From Kitasatospora azatica KCTC 9699 (GTDB taxonomy: Bacteria > Actinomycetota > Actinomycetes > Streptomycetales > Streptomycetaceae), in the NCBI RefSeq assembly GCF_000744785.1, contig NZ_JQMO01000003.1:5518001-5582000 (forward strand): 64,000 bases of DNA, read 5' to 3'. The notes below the pieces were generated by a model. The model was not told where the DNA came from and searched no databases. It was given only the letters and a program-made list of their open reading frames with translations. Shown here one piece after another: positions 52,769 through 62,105 of this stretch. How positions within the stretch are numbered: the first letter of the stretch is position 1; each line of letters opens with the position of its first letter. The position numbers were made by a program, and so were the translations under genes.

Positions 52769-54430
52769 TTACAGGGTGGACGGCAGGCTGCGGACGACCA
52801 GCCCGATACCGACGGCGACTACGAGCAGGGCGGTCAGCCGCGCGGTGTACGGGATGATGCGGTTGACCGTGCGCATGAACGGTCGGTCGGCGGCGCCCGC
52901 GATCGAGTCGCCGAGGCGGACGAAGAGCAGCCCGGCCGTGGTGAGGGTGGCGGCCATGCCGAGTCCGTAGGCGAGCACCAGGCCGGCACCGAACAGCGTC
53001 CGGCCCAGTGCCACGGCTCCCAGCAGGACCACCAGCGCGGAGGGGCTCGGTACCAGGCCGCCGGCGATGCCCAGCCCGATCAGGCCGCGCCTGCCGAGCG
53101 AGTGCTCGGCATCGCCGTGGTGATGATGATGACGGTGGCCGAACAGGTCGTGGCGGTGGTGGTGTCCGTGGTCGTGCGTGTGGTGGGGGTCGGGTTCCCC
53201 GTGGGGGTGCTGATGGTGCTCGTGGGCGTGGTCGTGCTGCGTGTGACCGTCCAGGTGTTCATGCGTGTGCTGCTCGGGCTGGGGGGCTGGAGCTCCGGCG
53301 AGCACTGGGATGGCGGAGGCGGTGTGCTGGGCGGGCGTGTTGGGGGCGTGCGTGTGTGGGCGGGCGCGAGCGCGACGGGCCGCGTCGAGGAGCAGTCCGG
53401 CACCGACCAGGGTGACCAGTGCGCCGCTGGTGACGCCGAGCCAGCCGAGAACGACGTCGCCGGCCAGCGAGGAGAAGGCAGTCAGGCAGAGCCCGAGGAC
53501 GAGGACGCCGGCGGTGTGAGTGACAGTGACGGTGGCTCCGACAGTGAGGGCGTCGCGCGTGCTGCCGCGCCGCCCGGCGAGGTAGGCGGCCATGATCGTC
53601 TTGCCGTGTCCGGGCAGAAGCGCGTGGCCGGCGCCCAGGACGATGGACAAGAGCACGGCGAGGAGCCCGACCGGCAGGGTCAGCTTCTGCGTCGCGCCCA
53701 GCCCGGCCAGCTTCGCGTCCAGTCGCGCGAGCCACGCGGCGGGCCCGCTGCCCCGCGACCCGGGAGCGGCACCGGCGAATGCCGAGCCGGGGCCGTTGCC
53801 GGGCATCGCGGTGATCCGGGCGTGCACGACGCCGCTCGGATTGTCCAGCAGGTCACGCGGATAGTTCCGCAGCTGCTGGGAGTTCGACTCCTCGGGGACG
53901 TCGCTGTGTTCGAGGTGCACGCCCTCACCGCGGGCCGTGATCTCGTTCCAGCCCACCCGCGTCGCGTCGCTCCCAGTGGCCACCTGCAGCTGTGCCCCGG
54001 CAGCGCCGAGGTCCAGCGGTGCCTGGAGGACGCACTCCAGGCGGCTGGTCTCCAGGCCCGCGGCGCCCTGCGCGTACTGGAACTGCGCAGAAGTCACCGT
54101 CCAGTGCAGAGCGCGGCTGTCCGCGGTCACGGTGAGCCGCTCGGCACTGTGCCGGCACTCCTGCGCGGCCCAGGCGGCGCGCTCGCTGTCGTCGGCTGTG
54201 CCGTTGCCGTCCCGGTCCACTTGGGGCTTCTGCTGCAGGGTGGGGATCTCGGCGCTGTCGGTGACGGACAGGGCCTCGATGCGGTCGCGGTGCACGGTGA
54301 GGCCGGTGTAGTGGTTGATGGAGAAGTTCCCGAGCGGGTGGGCTCCGGCGGGCGGCGCGAGAGCTGTCGTCAGCCAGACGGTGCCGGCGAGGAGGAGACC
54401 TGCACGGGCGAGGGAACGGGCGATGGCCAC
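52769..54430 (-). CDS. NicO/RcnA-type nickel/cobalt transporter with His-rich loop
   Basis: A 553-residue protein. An exported N-terminal domain (signal peptide then AHPLGNFSINHYTGL) is followed by a membrane domain with about six helices. The family motif is HALLPGHGKTIMAAYLAG. Between helices lies a His-rich loop of about 90 residues (DHAHEHHQHPHGEPDPHHTH and DHGHHHRHDLFGHRHHHHH) that should bind Ni or Co. The GTG at 54430 is chosen because GGAGG lies seven bases upstream. The combination of an outer domain with NicO is known in actinobacteria; direction of transport, efflux or uptake, cannot be told. Confidence 0.9.
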   Translation of the reverse strand: MAIARSLARAGLLLAGTVWLTTALAPPAGAHPLGNFSINHYTGLTVHRDRIEALSVTDSAEIPTLQQKPQVDRDGNGTADDSERAAWAAQECRHSAERLTVTADSRALHWTVTSAQFQYAQGAAGLETSRLECVLQAPLDLGAAGAQLQVATGSDATRVGWNEITARGEGVHLEHSDVPEESNSQQLRNYPRDLLDNPSGVVHARITAMPGNGPGSAFAGAAPGSRGSGPAAWLARLDAKLAGLGATQKLTLPVGLLAVLLSIVLGAGHALLPGHGKTIMAAYLAGRRGSTRDALTVGATVTVTHTAGVLVLGLCLTAFSSLAGDVVLGWLGVTSGALVTLVGAGLLLDAARRARARPHTHAPNTPAQHTASAIPVLAGAPAPQPEQHTHEHLDGHTQHDHAHEHHQHPHGEPDPHHTHDHGHHHRHDLFGHRHHHHHGDAEHSLGRRGLIGLGIAGGLVPSPSALVVLLGAVALGRTLFGAGLVLAYGLGMAATLTTAGLLFVRLGDSIAGAADRPFMRTVNRIIPYTARLTALLVVAVGIGLVVRSLPSTL

Positions 54431-55311
54431 GCACTGCCTCCGGGCGGGCGGACGAAGCTGCCGCAGGAGATGCGAGGGCAGCACGAGGATGGTGTGGTCG
54501 GCTCCGTTGACCGGCACCGGCCCTGACACCATCCCCAGACAATGCCGGCGGGGCCGTTCACGACACCAGCGAGCACTCCACACTCACCCGAACGGCTCCG
54601 CCGCTTCTCAGGTATCGACGCGGCGGGCGCCGAGACGGTCTGCATCGGAGAGCGCCTCCCTACGAGCAGCAGCGGCCAGCCGAGCTAGGCCTGGACCCGG
54701 GCTGCCACCACCACGAGAGCGACCTCGATCCGGACGACGTCGGTGTCAACCCGCTCGACCTCGAGCCCGACACTCCCGCCCGGGGCATCTGGCCTCTGCG
54801 GCGCGGACGCGGCGACACCGACCGTGACCTCACGGGGCGGTCGGGGGAGGGGCACCATGGAGGCCGCACCTCGGTGCGGCCGCCGGGCTCTTCGACGACC
54901 TCGTCCGGTTCACCGGGCAGCGGGTCTCGGCTGTACGCCTGGGTCCCGGACGCGAAGTACGAAGGCCCTGTCGCCACCTCCAGCGAACTGCGCACGCGGC
55001 GATGCGTCAACGCGGGTGCCTGTGACGCATGTCACGGCAGCTTGTGATCATCGATCCGATCCGCCTAGCGTGCTGGCGTTCGCATCTGCGGACCCTGCCG
55101 CCCGGGGCGCCGAGTCCTGTCCACCGGTCAGCGGGACATCGAGCGCTGCATTGGGCAGGAGCGGGGGAACCAGGTAAGCGCCGTGCCCCGTCCCGCCTGT
55201 TTTCCGGGCCTGCCGGGGTGCGGCTTGGGGTGAAGCCGCCTCCGCGCGGCCGGGCTACCCGACGGCCCGAACCCGACAGCTCACCTCGCAGGCGTCGCCG
55301 AGGGATCCGCC
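54431..55311. other. Intergenic region without recognised gene
   Basis: About 880 bases between divergent transporter and CAP-protein genes. One plus-strand frame ending near 55046 is His/Asp-rich and ends with a CNAGACDACH-like stretch, but has no clear start or family. Promoters for both genes probably lie here. Confidence 0.4.
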
Positions 55312-56277
55312 ATGCCGTCTTCACGTACTGGCCGACACCGCCGACCACGCCGGAGCCACGCCCCGCGTGTCGCCACCACCGCGGGGTTCGTCGGCGTCGG
55401 CCTGCTGCTGCCGCTGGTCGCCGCGGCCAGCAGCAGCTCGGCCGCTGCCGACGCCGATGCCTACTCTCGCCGCCAGGCCCATGTGGCACACGACACGTCG
55501 CAGGCGCACCCCCCGCGCCGTGTCGCCGCCCCGGGCGCGGACGCGAACCGCGCCGGGACGAGGGCTACTGCCGCTACCTCCCCTGTGGCCTCGGCCGTAG
55601 CGCCGACCGCATCTCCGTCGGCTGCCTCCGCCACGCCGTCCTCCCTGGCAGCGATCGCGTCCTCCTCCCCGACGGCGGCCCCGTCGCCTCCGCCCTCGTT
55701 CCTCCCAGCCAAGCCGTCGTACACACCGGCGCCTCCGTCACCGTCGGCCGTTTCGCACCTGCCGACGTCCCCGGCGCCGTCCGCCGCCCCGGTTCACACG
55801 CCCACGACGACGCCCACGCCCACCGCCACCGCGGCCTCCTCGTCGACGGCCGCCTCGGATGCCGTGCAGCGGGTACTGGCTCTGATCAACCAGGCGAGGG
55901 CCGCTCACGGCCTGCCCGCCTACACCATCACCGCAGGTCTGACCACCAGCGCTCAGACCCACAACCAGGTGATGGCCGGCGGATGCGGCCTGTCCCACCA
56001 GTGCCCGGGCGAGCCAGGGCTGGGGGCTCGAGTGACCGCGCAGGGCGTCCAGTGGACCGCAGTCGGTGAGAACATCGGCTACGGCGGCCCGGTCTCCACC
56101 GCGGCCCAGGACACCGCCGCCCAGGCCGTCGGGCTGACCAAGGACATGCTCAACGAGCAGCCTCCGAATGACGGACACCGGCGGAACATCCTGAGCAGCT
56201 CCTTCACGCACATCGGAATCGCCGTCTATCGGGACGCGAACGGCACCGTCTGGCTGACCCAGGATTTCTCCAGCTGA
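55312..56277 (+). CDS. Secreted CAP-domain protein
   Basis: A 321-residue protein with a signal peptide (basic start, then VGVGLLLPLVAAASSSSAAA), a 130-residue Ala/Ser/Pro/Thr-rich linker and a C-terminal CAP (SCP-like) domain from about residue 185. Domain marks: VLALINQARAAHGLPAY, TTSAQTHNQVMAGG, VGENIGYG and GHRRNILSSSFTHIGIAV. CAP proteins in bacteria are secreted and mostly of unknown activity. GAGG lies near the ATG. The linker suits crossing the cell wall. Confidence 0.88.
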   Translation: MPSSRTGRHRRPRRSHAPRVATTAGFVGVGLLLPLVAAASSSSAAADADAYSRRQAHVAHDTSQAHPPRRVAAPGADANRAGTRATAATSPVASAVAPTASPSAASATPSSLAAIASSSPTAAPSPPPSFLPAKPSYTPAPPSPSAVSHLPTSPAPSAAPVHTPTTTPTPTATAASSSTAASDAVQRVLALINQARAAHGLPAYTITAGLTTSAQTHNQVMAGGCGLSHQCPGEPGLGARVTAQGVQWTAVGENIGYGGPVSTAAQDTAAQAVGLTKDMLNEQPPNDGHRRNILSSSFTHIGIAVYRDANGTVWLTQDFSS

Positions 56278-56301
56278 CGCCCTGCTCTTTCATGCCTGTC
56301 G

Positions 56302-56546
56302 GGCTCGGAAAGTCATCGCTGCAGGTAAGAGCGGTATGGCGATTTCGACTGGCACCAAATCCGGGTGATCGTCTCGCTGCTGTACAAGGTGGTCCGCAAG
56401 CTGGTGTCCGTCCCCGGGGCGCTGCCCGCCGCGACACGGCGAAGGATGCCGAAGAGGGCCGCAGACTCCTGCGCACCCGCGTTCTCGGCGGCGTCATCAA
56501 CGTGTGCCGATATGCAGCTTGACCAGCGACAATGACTTTCCGAGCC
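56302..56546 (+). mobile_element. MITE-like deletion derivative of an integrase IS
   Basis: A 245-bp element with near-perfect inverted ends: GGCTCGGAAAGTCATCGCTG at the left and its reverse complement with a three-base insertion at the right. Inside, short pieces of an integrase can be read: RVIVSLLYKVVRKLVSVPG, then (other frame) RRDTAKDAEE, then LGGVINVCRYAA with a TGA stop. That is the N-terminus fused to the C-terminus of a DDE integrase with everything between deleted. It could only move with an enzyme supplied elsewhere. Confidence 0.72.
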
Positions 56547-57136
56547 TTGCACGGCCGCGTCGGAGTCGAGGGCCAAACACTTCACTACGGGCCCCCGGTG
56601 TGCCAGTGTCGGGCTTCGATGTCAGTGTGCCGGTGCCGTGCCGGTAGCGATGGGGAGGCGATTCCAATTCGCTCTTTCGAGCGAGGGCACATCAGATGAT
56701 GGTACGTCAGAAGCGGTCGAAGCGACGGCAGGTGGGGCGGTCGGGGTAGGTACGGCACTCGAAGATGTAGACCCCTCCGGCGTCACCGAGCGCGAGTCCC
56801 GCTGCGTCCAGGGCGGCCCTTGCCGGCCTCGCGGCAGGTTTGCTGCCCGTCCACGAGTGTGGGTCTGCCGGGGAATCCCAGACACCGCCCGTCTGGGCAT
56901 ACGCCGCCACGACAGGCTCGGCGGAGTGCTCCACGAGACGCTCTCGCTGGTTGGTCCGCATCACTCAGGGCTGACTGCGGAAGTCGGCTCGATCGCATCG
57001 TCGGCGGCGGGCTCGTCGCCGCTCCCGACCTCGCGTACCAGGTCGAACTCCCAAGCGCCCAGCGAGGCGAGAGAACGCCAGGGCGCGACGGTGGCGGCGA
57101 ATCGCATACGAGGAGGTGTGGACATGGTCGCCTCTC
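56547..57136. other. Scarred intergenic region
   Basis: No gene with support. It contains the 56.9-kb integrase fragment; the rest shows only short, low-quality frames on both strands. Confidence 0.4.
56881..56937 (+). pseudogene. Fragment of integrase C-terminus
   Basis: Nineteen codons reading DTARLGIRRHDRLGGVLHE match the C-terminal end of the integrase remnants at 37.8 and 45.4 kb and then break off. Too short to be more than a scar. Confidence 0.65.
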
Positions 57137-58219
57137 TCACAGACTCGGGTCGCTGGTCGGGGTCACCGGCAGCGGTGACCTGGTTGGGCGGGCGGTTCGG
57201 GCGCGCAGCACGGAGAGCAGAAGCCAGCGGCGCATCGGGCCCAGATGCGTCGGCGAGCCGTGGACGTCGTCGAACTCCTTGAACCGCACCCGGGGCAACC
57301 GCTCGGCGAGCAGGTGCCGCTCGCCGGGCGGGATGATCTCGTCGCGCGTGCTCACCACGTAGCCGACCGGGATCCGGACCGAGGCGAGCTGGTCGGCGCT
57401 CAGCGGGAAGTCGGCCAGCAGCCTGCGTAGCTGGTGCCCGTCCGCGGCGCCTGTGAGGCGGCGCAGGGTCTCCACAGTGATCCCCGGCACCCGGGGCCAC
57501 CAGTGGGGGTCGTCGAAGAATCCGGAGACCGGAGCACCGACCGTGTGGATGCTGCGGATCCGGGAGTCGTCGACGGCCGCGCGCAGCGCGAGGTGTCCGC
57601 TGAAACTCAGGGCCAGCAGGGAGGTGTCGGTGACGCGGGCGCGGTCGGCGAGCCGGTCCAGCAGGTAGGGCAGCACGCGCCAGGAGTCGGCCCGGTACGG
57701 GAGGGTGTTCTCCCCCACCCCGGGAAGTTCGGTGACCACGGCGGCGAAGCCGAGCCGGGCCAGCTTGGGGAGCATGGGGGCCCACTGTTCCTTGACGCTG
57801 ACGATCCCGCCCATGACCAGGAGCAGCGGGCGTGAGCGGCTGCCCGAACGCGCGGGCGTCAGACCGGCCGCCCAGCAGGCGATCGTGCCGTCGGGGTGTT
57901 CGAACTCCAGCCGCTCGACGCCGGTTCGCGCGCTCCGCCAGTCGTCGAAGGAGCGCACGCAGCGGCGCTGGGCCTCCTGGCGGTCCTCGTCACCGGGGTA
58001 GGGGAAACGGGCGAGCGCATAGTGCCGACAGGCGTCGAGCGGGCGGCCGCGCTCGAGGAGCTCGTCGCCCTTGGCGGTCCAGACCCGCGCCCATGAGTCC
58101 GGGGCGCCGGGCTGGTCGCCGGCTACCCGGGAGAGCGTGTCCTCGACCTGGCGCGCGGCGATTCCCTGACCGCGGGCGTGCAGTCGCGCGAACTCCTTCA
58201 GCTCTTCCAGATGGTCCAT
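57137..58219 (-). CDS. FrsA-like alpha/beta hydrolase
   Basis: A 360-residue enzyme. An N-terminal helical cap (about residues 1-100) precedes the alpha/beta fold. The strand before the nucleophile elbow and the elbow itself read LLALSFSGHLALRAA, with the Ser near residue 205 in place of a usual G-x-S-x-G. The acid is probably in STRDEIIPPGE and the histidine in DVHGSPTH. FrsA-like and pseudooxynicotine-hydrolase-like members act on esters or C-C bonds and occur in polyketide clusters. GGAG lies before the ATG. It is downstream of the acyl-AMP ligase gene, likely in one operon. Confidence 0.78.
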   Translation of the reverse strand: MDHLEELKEFARLHARGQGIAARQVEDTLSRVAGDQPGAPDSWARVWTAKGDELLERGRPLDACRHYALARFPYPGDEDRQEAQRRCVRSFDDWRSARTGVERLEFEHPDGTIACWAAGLTPARSGSRSRPLLLVMGGIVSVKEQWAPMLPKLARLGFAAVVTELPGVGENTLPYRADSWRVLPYLLDRLADRARVTDTSLLALSFSGHLALRAAVDDSRIRSIHTVGAPVSGFFDDPHWWPRVPGITVETLRRLTGAADGHQLRRLLADFPLSADQLASVRIPVGYVVSTRDEIIPPGERHLLAERLPRVRFKEFDDVHGSPTHLGPMRRWLLLSVLRARTARPTRSPLPVTPTSDPSL

Positions 58220-58236
58220 GCCATGTCCGTCTCCGT

Positions 58237-58280
58237 GTGGGCGGGGTACGAGTGGGCGGGGTACGAGTGGGTGGGGCGGA
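58237..58280 (-). repeat. Short 15-bp tandem repeat
   Basis: Two exact copies of GTGGGCGGGGTACGA and a partial third, in the gap between the acyl-AMP ligase and hydrolase genes, next to the latter's ribosome site. Confidence 0.75.
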
Positions 58281-58332
58281 GGAGGGAGTCGATGCGGAAC
58301 ATCGGTCGACCTCGGGAGCGACAGGGCGCGGA

Positions 58333-60108
58333 TCAGCCCACCGGTACCGGGGATGGGGCAGTGGTCTTGATCAGGGTCCGCACCGACGGTTCGAGCACCG
58401 CGTGCAAGGCGGCGACCTCGTCCTGGAGGAAGAGCTTGCGCATCAGGGCCCGTTGGATCTTGCCGCTGGTGGTCCGCCTGATGGTGCCGGGTCGGACCAG
58501 CAGGATGTTGCCCGCCGGGACGGAGAACTCCTTGCTGATGAGCTGCTGCACTGCGGAGACCAGGCCCCTCAGGTCCGTGTCGGCGCGGGCGCGGACCTCG
58601 TGGACCACCACCAGGTGCTCCTGGTCGGTTTCGACGGCGAAGACGGCGCCGTTACCGAAATCCGGGTTCAGCGCCCGCACCGCGTTCTCCACGTCGTACG
58701 GGTAGATGTTCCGGCCGTTGATCAGCACCATCTCCTTCAGGCGCCCGGTCACGAACAGCTCGCCCTGCTCCAGCGCTCCCAGGTCTCCGGTCCGCAACCA
58801 CGCTCCCAGTTCCTCGGCACCGGCGATCCGCGCTCCGAACACCTCAGCGTTCACCTCGGGCCGTTCCCAGTACCCCGAGGCGACGCTCGCACCGCGTACC
58901 CAGATCTCCCCGACCCTCCCCTGCGGGAGCTCCAGCTGCGTCTGCGGATCCACGATGCGAACCTCGAAGTCCTCACCCCGCACGATCCCGCTGCTCACAA
59001 GTGTCCGGGTGGTCGCGTCCAGGAACGGCCCCGCCAGTCGGCCCGCCTCGAGCCCGCTCGCGTCCACCTCTCGCAGCAGTGGTCCGCGACCGGGCTCCTT
59101 GGCGGAGACCACCAGGGTGGTCTCTGCCATGCCGTAGCAGGGGAAGAAGGCCTCCGGGCGGAATCCGTACGGCGCGAAGCGCTCGGCGAACGCCCGAAGG
59201 GTCTCCGCCCGTACCGGCTCCGCGCCGTTGGGGGCGGTCCGCCAGGTCGACAGGTCCACGCCCTCCAACTGCGCGTCCGTCACCCGGCGCACGCACAGGT
59301 CGTAGCCGAAGTTGGGGCCGCCAGTGCCGTGGAGGCCGAACTCGCTGATCATCTCCAACCAGCGCACCGGGCGCCGCAGGAAGGACATCGGGGACATCAG
59401 CACCGAGGTGCTTCCCAGCCAGAGCGGTTGGAGCACATGCCCGATCAGGCCCATGTCGTGGTAGAAGGGAAGCCAGCCACCGATCACCATGTCGGGGGTG
59501 TTGCCGAAGGACCGCTGGATGGCGGCCTCGTTGGCCAGCAGGTTGCCGTGCGACACCATCACCCCCTTGGGTGCGCTGGTCGACCCAGAGGTGTACTGCA
59601 GGAACGCCAGGTCGGCGCGGCCCACTCCCGGATCCCGCCACGCACCGGCGTCCCCCACCGGTCCGCCGTCGGTGGGCAGGCAGACGACATCGGAGAAACC
59701 CTCGTCCGCCAACCAGGCCTCGACCTCCGGCGCGTGCACCCCCAACGTCAGCACCGCGCCCACCCGCGCGTCACGCACGATCCCCGAGACCCGCCGGAAG
59801 TGCTGCCCCTGCTCACTCGGCAACGGCGCCGGAACCGCAACCGCTCCCGCGTACAGGCAGGCCACGAACGCCTTCACGAACTCCAGCCCTGACGGATACA
59901 GCAGCATGACCTGACGTCCCCTCAGGCCGCGCTCCTGCAACCACGACGCCACCCCCTTCGCTGCCTCGTCCAGCCCCGCGTAGGACAACCGCTCCGGCTC
60001 GACTCCCCGCACACCGTCCGACAGGAACAGGAACGCGTCGCTGTCTCCGCGCTCGACTGCCCGCGCCAGCACGAGCTCCGCAAACGAACCAAACTCCGCC
60101 ACCGTCAT
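58333..60108 (-). CDS. Fatty acyl-AMP ligase (FAAL)
   Basis: A 591-residue adenylate-forming enzyme. Core motifs: LQYTSGSTSAPKGVMVSH, GWLPFYHDMGLIG, FPCYGMAETTLV and RTGDLG, with the closing lysine region RTTSGKIQRALM. The GWLPFYHDMGLIG segment and length are typical of FAALs, which activate fatty acids for loading onto an acyl carrier protein in lipopeptide, polyketide or polyyne synthesis. No carrier protein lies in the window. It is followed by the FrsA-like hydrolase and preceded by a small protein gene, all on the minus strand. Confidence 0.92.
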   Translation of the reverse strand: MTVAEFGSFAELVLARAVERGDSDAFLFLSDGVRGVEPERLSYAGLDEAAKGVASWLQERGLRGRQVMLLYPSGLEFVKAFVACLYAGAVAVPAPLPSEQGQHFRRVSGIVRDARVGAVLTLGVHAPEVEAWLADEGFSDVVCLPTDGGPVGDAGAWRDPGVGRADLAFLQYTSGSTSAPKGVMVSHGNLLANEAAIQRSFGNTPDMVIGGWLPFYHDMGLIGHVLQPLWLGSTSVLMSPMSFLRRPVRWLEMISEFGLHGTGGPNFGYDLCVRRVTDAQLEGVDLSTWRTAPNGAEPVRAETLRAFAERFAPYGFRPEAFFPCYGMAETTLVVSAKEPGRGPLLREVDASGLEAGRLAGPFLDATTRTLVSSGIVRGEDFEVRIVDPQTQLELPQGRVGEIWVRGASVASGYWERPEVNAEVFGARIAGAEELGAWLRTGDLGALEQGELFVTGRLKEMVLINGRNIYPYDVENAVRALNPDFGNGAVFAVETDQEHLVVVHEVRARADTDLRGLVSAVQQLISKEFSVPAGNILLVRPGTIRRTTSGKIQRALMRKLFLQDEVAALHAVLEPSVRTLIKTTAPSPVPVG

Positions 60109-60162
60109 CCCCTCGTTCTGGTCGATACCTCGTGTCGATGGTCAGCTGGAGCCCTAAAGCCG

Positions 60163-60459
60163 TCATTGCGCACGGCCCCCTCGTCCCAGCCCCTCCAGCT
60201 GCGCCCACAGCTCCCGCTCACTCGCCGAGAGCGGGACTCCGGGTAACAGCCGTTCCGGGTGATCTGCGGGCGGTTCGTCCAGCGGCAGGCCGACCGGTTC
60301 CGACTGCGCCGAAACCGTCACCAGGTACGCGACGTTGACCACGCCGAACATGGCGCCCATGACCGTGAGGCCGCTCGAGCAGGATGCCGCCGCCCGGCGC
60401 ACCAGGCGCCACAGGGTGCAGCGCGGACTGTCACCGGCGGCCGTCTCCCCGTGCCTCAA
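60163..60459 (-). CDS. Small DUF6059-like protein
   Basis: A 98-residue protein with one hydrophobic stretch (TVMGAMFGVVNVAYLVTV) and the C-terminal pattern HPERLLPGVPLSASERELWAQL (cut here after SERE), which recalls the DUF6059 family seen in streptomycete specialised-metabolite clusters. Start uncertain: the first in-frame candidate is TTG. It sits just upstream of the FAAL gene in the same direction. Function unknown. Confidence 0.5.
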   Translation of the reverse strand: MRHGETAAGDSPRCTLWRLVRRAAASCSSGLTVMGAMFGVVNVAYLVTVSAQSEPVGLPLDEPPADHPERLLPGVPLSASERELWAQLEGLGRGGRAQ

Positions 60460-60571
60460 CCGGCAGGCCGGGCGAGGTCTGCGGTCAGGCAGACGGGGTC
60501 GGACACCTCAGGCGTGATCATCCTGCCTCCTTCGCAGCCGCTGACGGACTCGCCGAGCGTGCACCCCGCGT

Positions 60572-60647
60572 CTAAAGGCCGACTTGCGCAGGTTGCGCCA
60601 GGGGCTCGGTCGCAGAGCCGGCCCGCCGCACGCAAGTCCGGCTTTAG
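60572..60647. promoter_or_regulatory. Imperfect dyad in divergent promoter region
   Basis: Arms CTAAAGGCCGACTTGCG and CGCAAGTCCGGCTTTAG are near-perfect inverted copies 42 bases apart, differing only in GGCC against GCCG order. They lie between the minus-strand small-protein/FAAL unit and the P450 gene. A regulator binding both half-sites is plausible. Confidence 0.5.
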
Positions 60648-60839
60648 GCGGAGTGCGGACAGTGGGGCTGGACCTGACCGCGCCGGGCTTGGCAGGCGCG
60701 GGAAGGCGCACAGCAGCGGCAGCGATCGGACCCCGTCGCGCCGACACGATCGCTGCCGCCGACTGTCGGACCTTTCTCCGACACCACCGCACCGCTCGAG
60801 ACCGCCGCCCACAGACCAGGAAAAAAAGAGGACTGATCG

Positions 60840-62084
60840 ATGAGCACTGAGCCTGAAGCGGCAGCACTTCCCGCCGGAGTCACCGAGGACGACCAGCAGG
60901 TGCTGAGCTACCCCTTCGAGCGCACCTCCGCGATGCAGGCGTGCCCGGTGTACGGGCACCTCCGGGAGAACCGACCGGTGGCCGAGGTGCAGATGCCCAG
61001 TGGTGACCACGCTTTCCTGGTCACCACCTACGACGACGTGCGCACCGTGCTGGGGGACCCGAGGTTCAGTCGGGCCGCCACGCTTGAGGACGGTGCGCCC
61101 CGACTCGCCGCCGCCCCGCAGAAGTTCAAGAGCCTGCTCAACATGGATCCGCCCGAGCACACCCGCGTCCGCATGCTGGTCTCCCGGGAGTTCACCGCCC
61201 GCCGGGTGGCCGCGCTGCGCCCGCAGATCCAGGCGCACACCGACGCCCTGCTCGATGCCATGGAGGCGGCGGGGCCGGGCCCGGTGGACCTGATCCCGGC
61301 ACTGGCCTTCCCGCTTCCCGTGACGGTGATCTGCGAGCTGCTCGGGGTGCCGTTCGAGGACCGGGAGAAGTTCTCCGCCTGGTCGAGCGCCTTCCTCTCG
61401 ACCACGTCGCGGACCGCGGACGAGATGTTGGAGGCCCAGATCGGCCTGTTCACCTATCTCTCGGAACTGGTCGAGGCCAAGCGCGAGACCCCGGGCGAGG
61501 GCCTGCTGTCGGCCCTGGTCGCGATCCACGACGAGGACGGCGACCGGCTCAGCCACGAGGAGCTCGTCTTCCTGGGCATCAGCATGCTGGTGGCCGGGCA
61601 CGAGACCACGGTCAATCAGATCGCCAACAGCGTGGTCGCGTTGATCACCAACCCCGAGCGTCTGGCCGAGCTCCAGGCCGACCCCGACCTGATCGGCCCC
61701 GCTGTCGAGGAGTTGCTGCGCGCGTACCCGCCCGGCGACGACGGACTGCTGCGTATCGTGACCGAGGACGTGGAGCTGAGCGGCACACTGATCCCGGCCG
61801 GCACCGCGGTGATACCCGGCATGGCTTCGGCCAACCGGGACGCCTGCCAGTTCGCCAACGCGGACGAGCTGGACTTCCACCGTCCCAACAACGCGCACTT
61901 CGCCTTCAGCCACGGCCCGCACTACTGCATCGGATCCGGGCTGGCCCGGCTGGAGCTGCAGATCGCGATCGGCTCGCTCTTCAAGCGCTTCCCGACGCTG
62001 AAGCTGGCCGTTGCGCCCGAGGACCTGCCGCGGCCGTCGGGGATGCTGGTTCACGGCATCTCGGCGCTGCCCGTGGTGTGGTGA
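60840..62084 (+). CDS. Cytochrome P450
   Basis: A 414-residue class I bacterial P450 (CYP105/107-like size). I-helix oxygen motif LVAGHETT, K-helix E-x-x-R in EELLRAYPPGDD, and haem loop FSHGPHYCIGSGLARLEL with Cys as the axial ligand. The haem loop begins F-S instead of F-G, a tolerated variation. GAGGA lies before the ATG. It needs ferredoxin and reductase partners that are not in this window. It would hydroxylate or otherwise oxidise a product of the neighbouring FAAL pathway. Confidence 0.93.
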   Translation: MSTEPEAAALPAGVTEDDQQVLSYPFERTSAMQACPVYGHLRENRPVAEVQMPSGDHAFLVTTYDDVRTVLGDPRFSRAATLEDGAPRLAAAPQKFKSLLNMDPPEHTRVRMLVSREFTARRVAALRPQIQAHTDALLDAMEAAGPGPVDLIPALAFPLPVTVICELLGVPFEDREKFSAWSSAFLSTTSRTADEMLEAQIGLFTYLSELVEAKRETPGEGLLSALVAIHDEDGDRLSHEELVFLGISMLVAGHETTVNQIANSVVALITNPERLAELQADPDLIGPAVEELLRAYPPGDDGLLRIVTEDVELSGTLIPAGTAVIPGMASANRDACQFANADELDFHRPNNAHFAFSHGPHYCIGSGLARLELQIAIGSLFKRFPTLKLAVAPEDLPRPSGMLVHGISALPVVW

Positions 62085-62105
62085 CGAACAGGTCGTGAAC
62101 CAGCG

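Noticed and set aside
54660..55046. His/Asp-rich plus-strand frame upstream of the CAP gene
   Set aside because: No credible start codon or family; frame quality falls after the first third.
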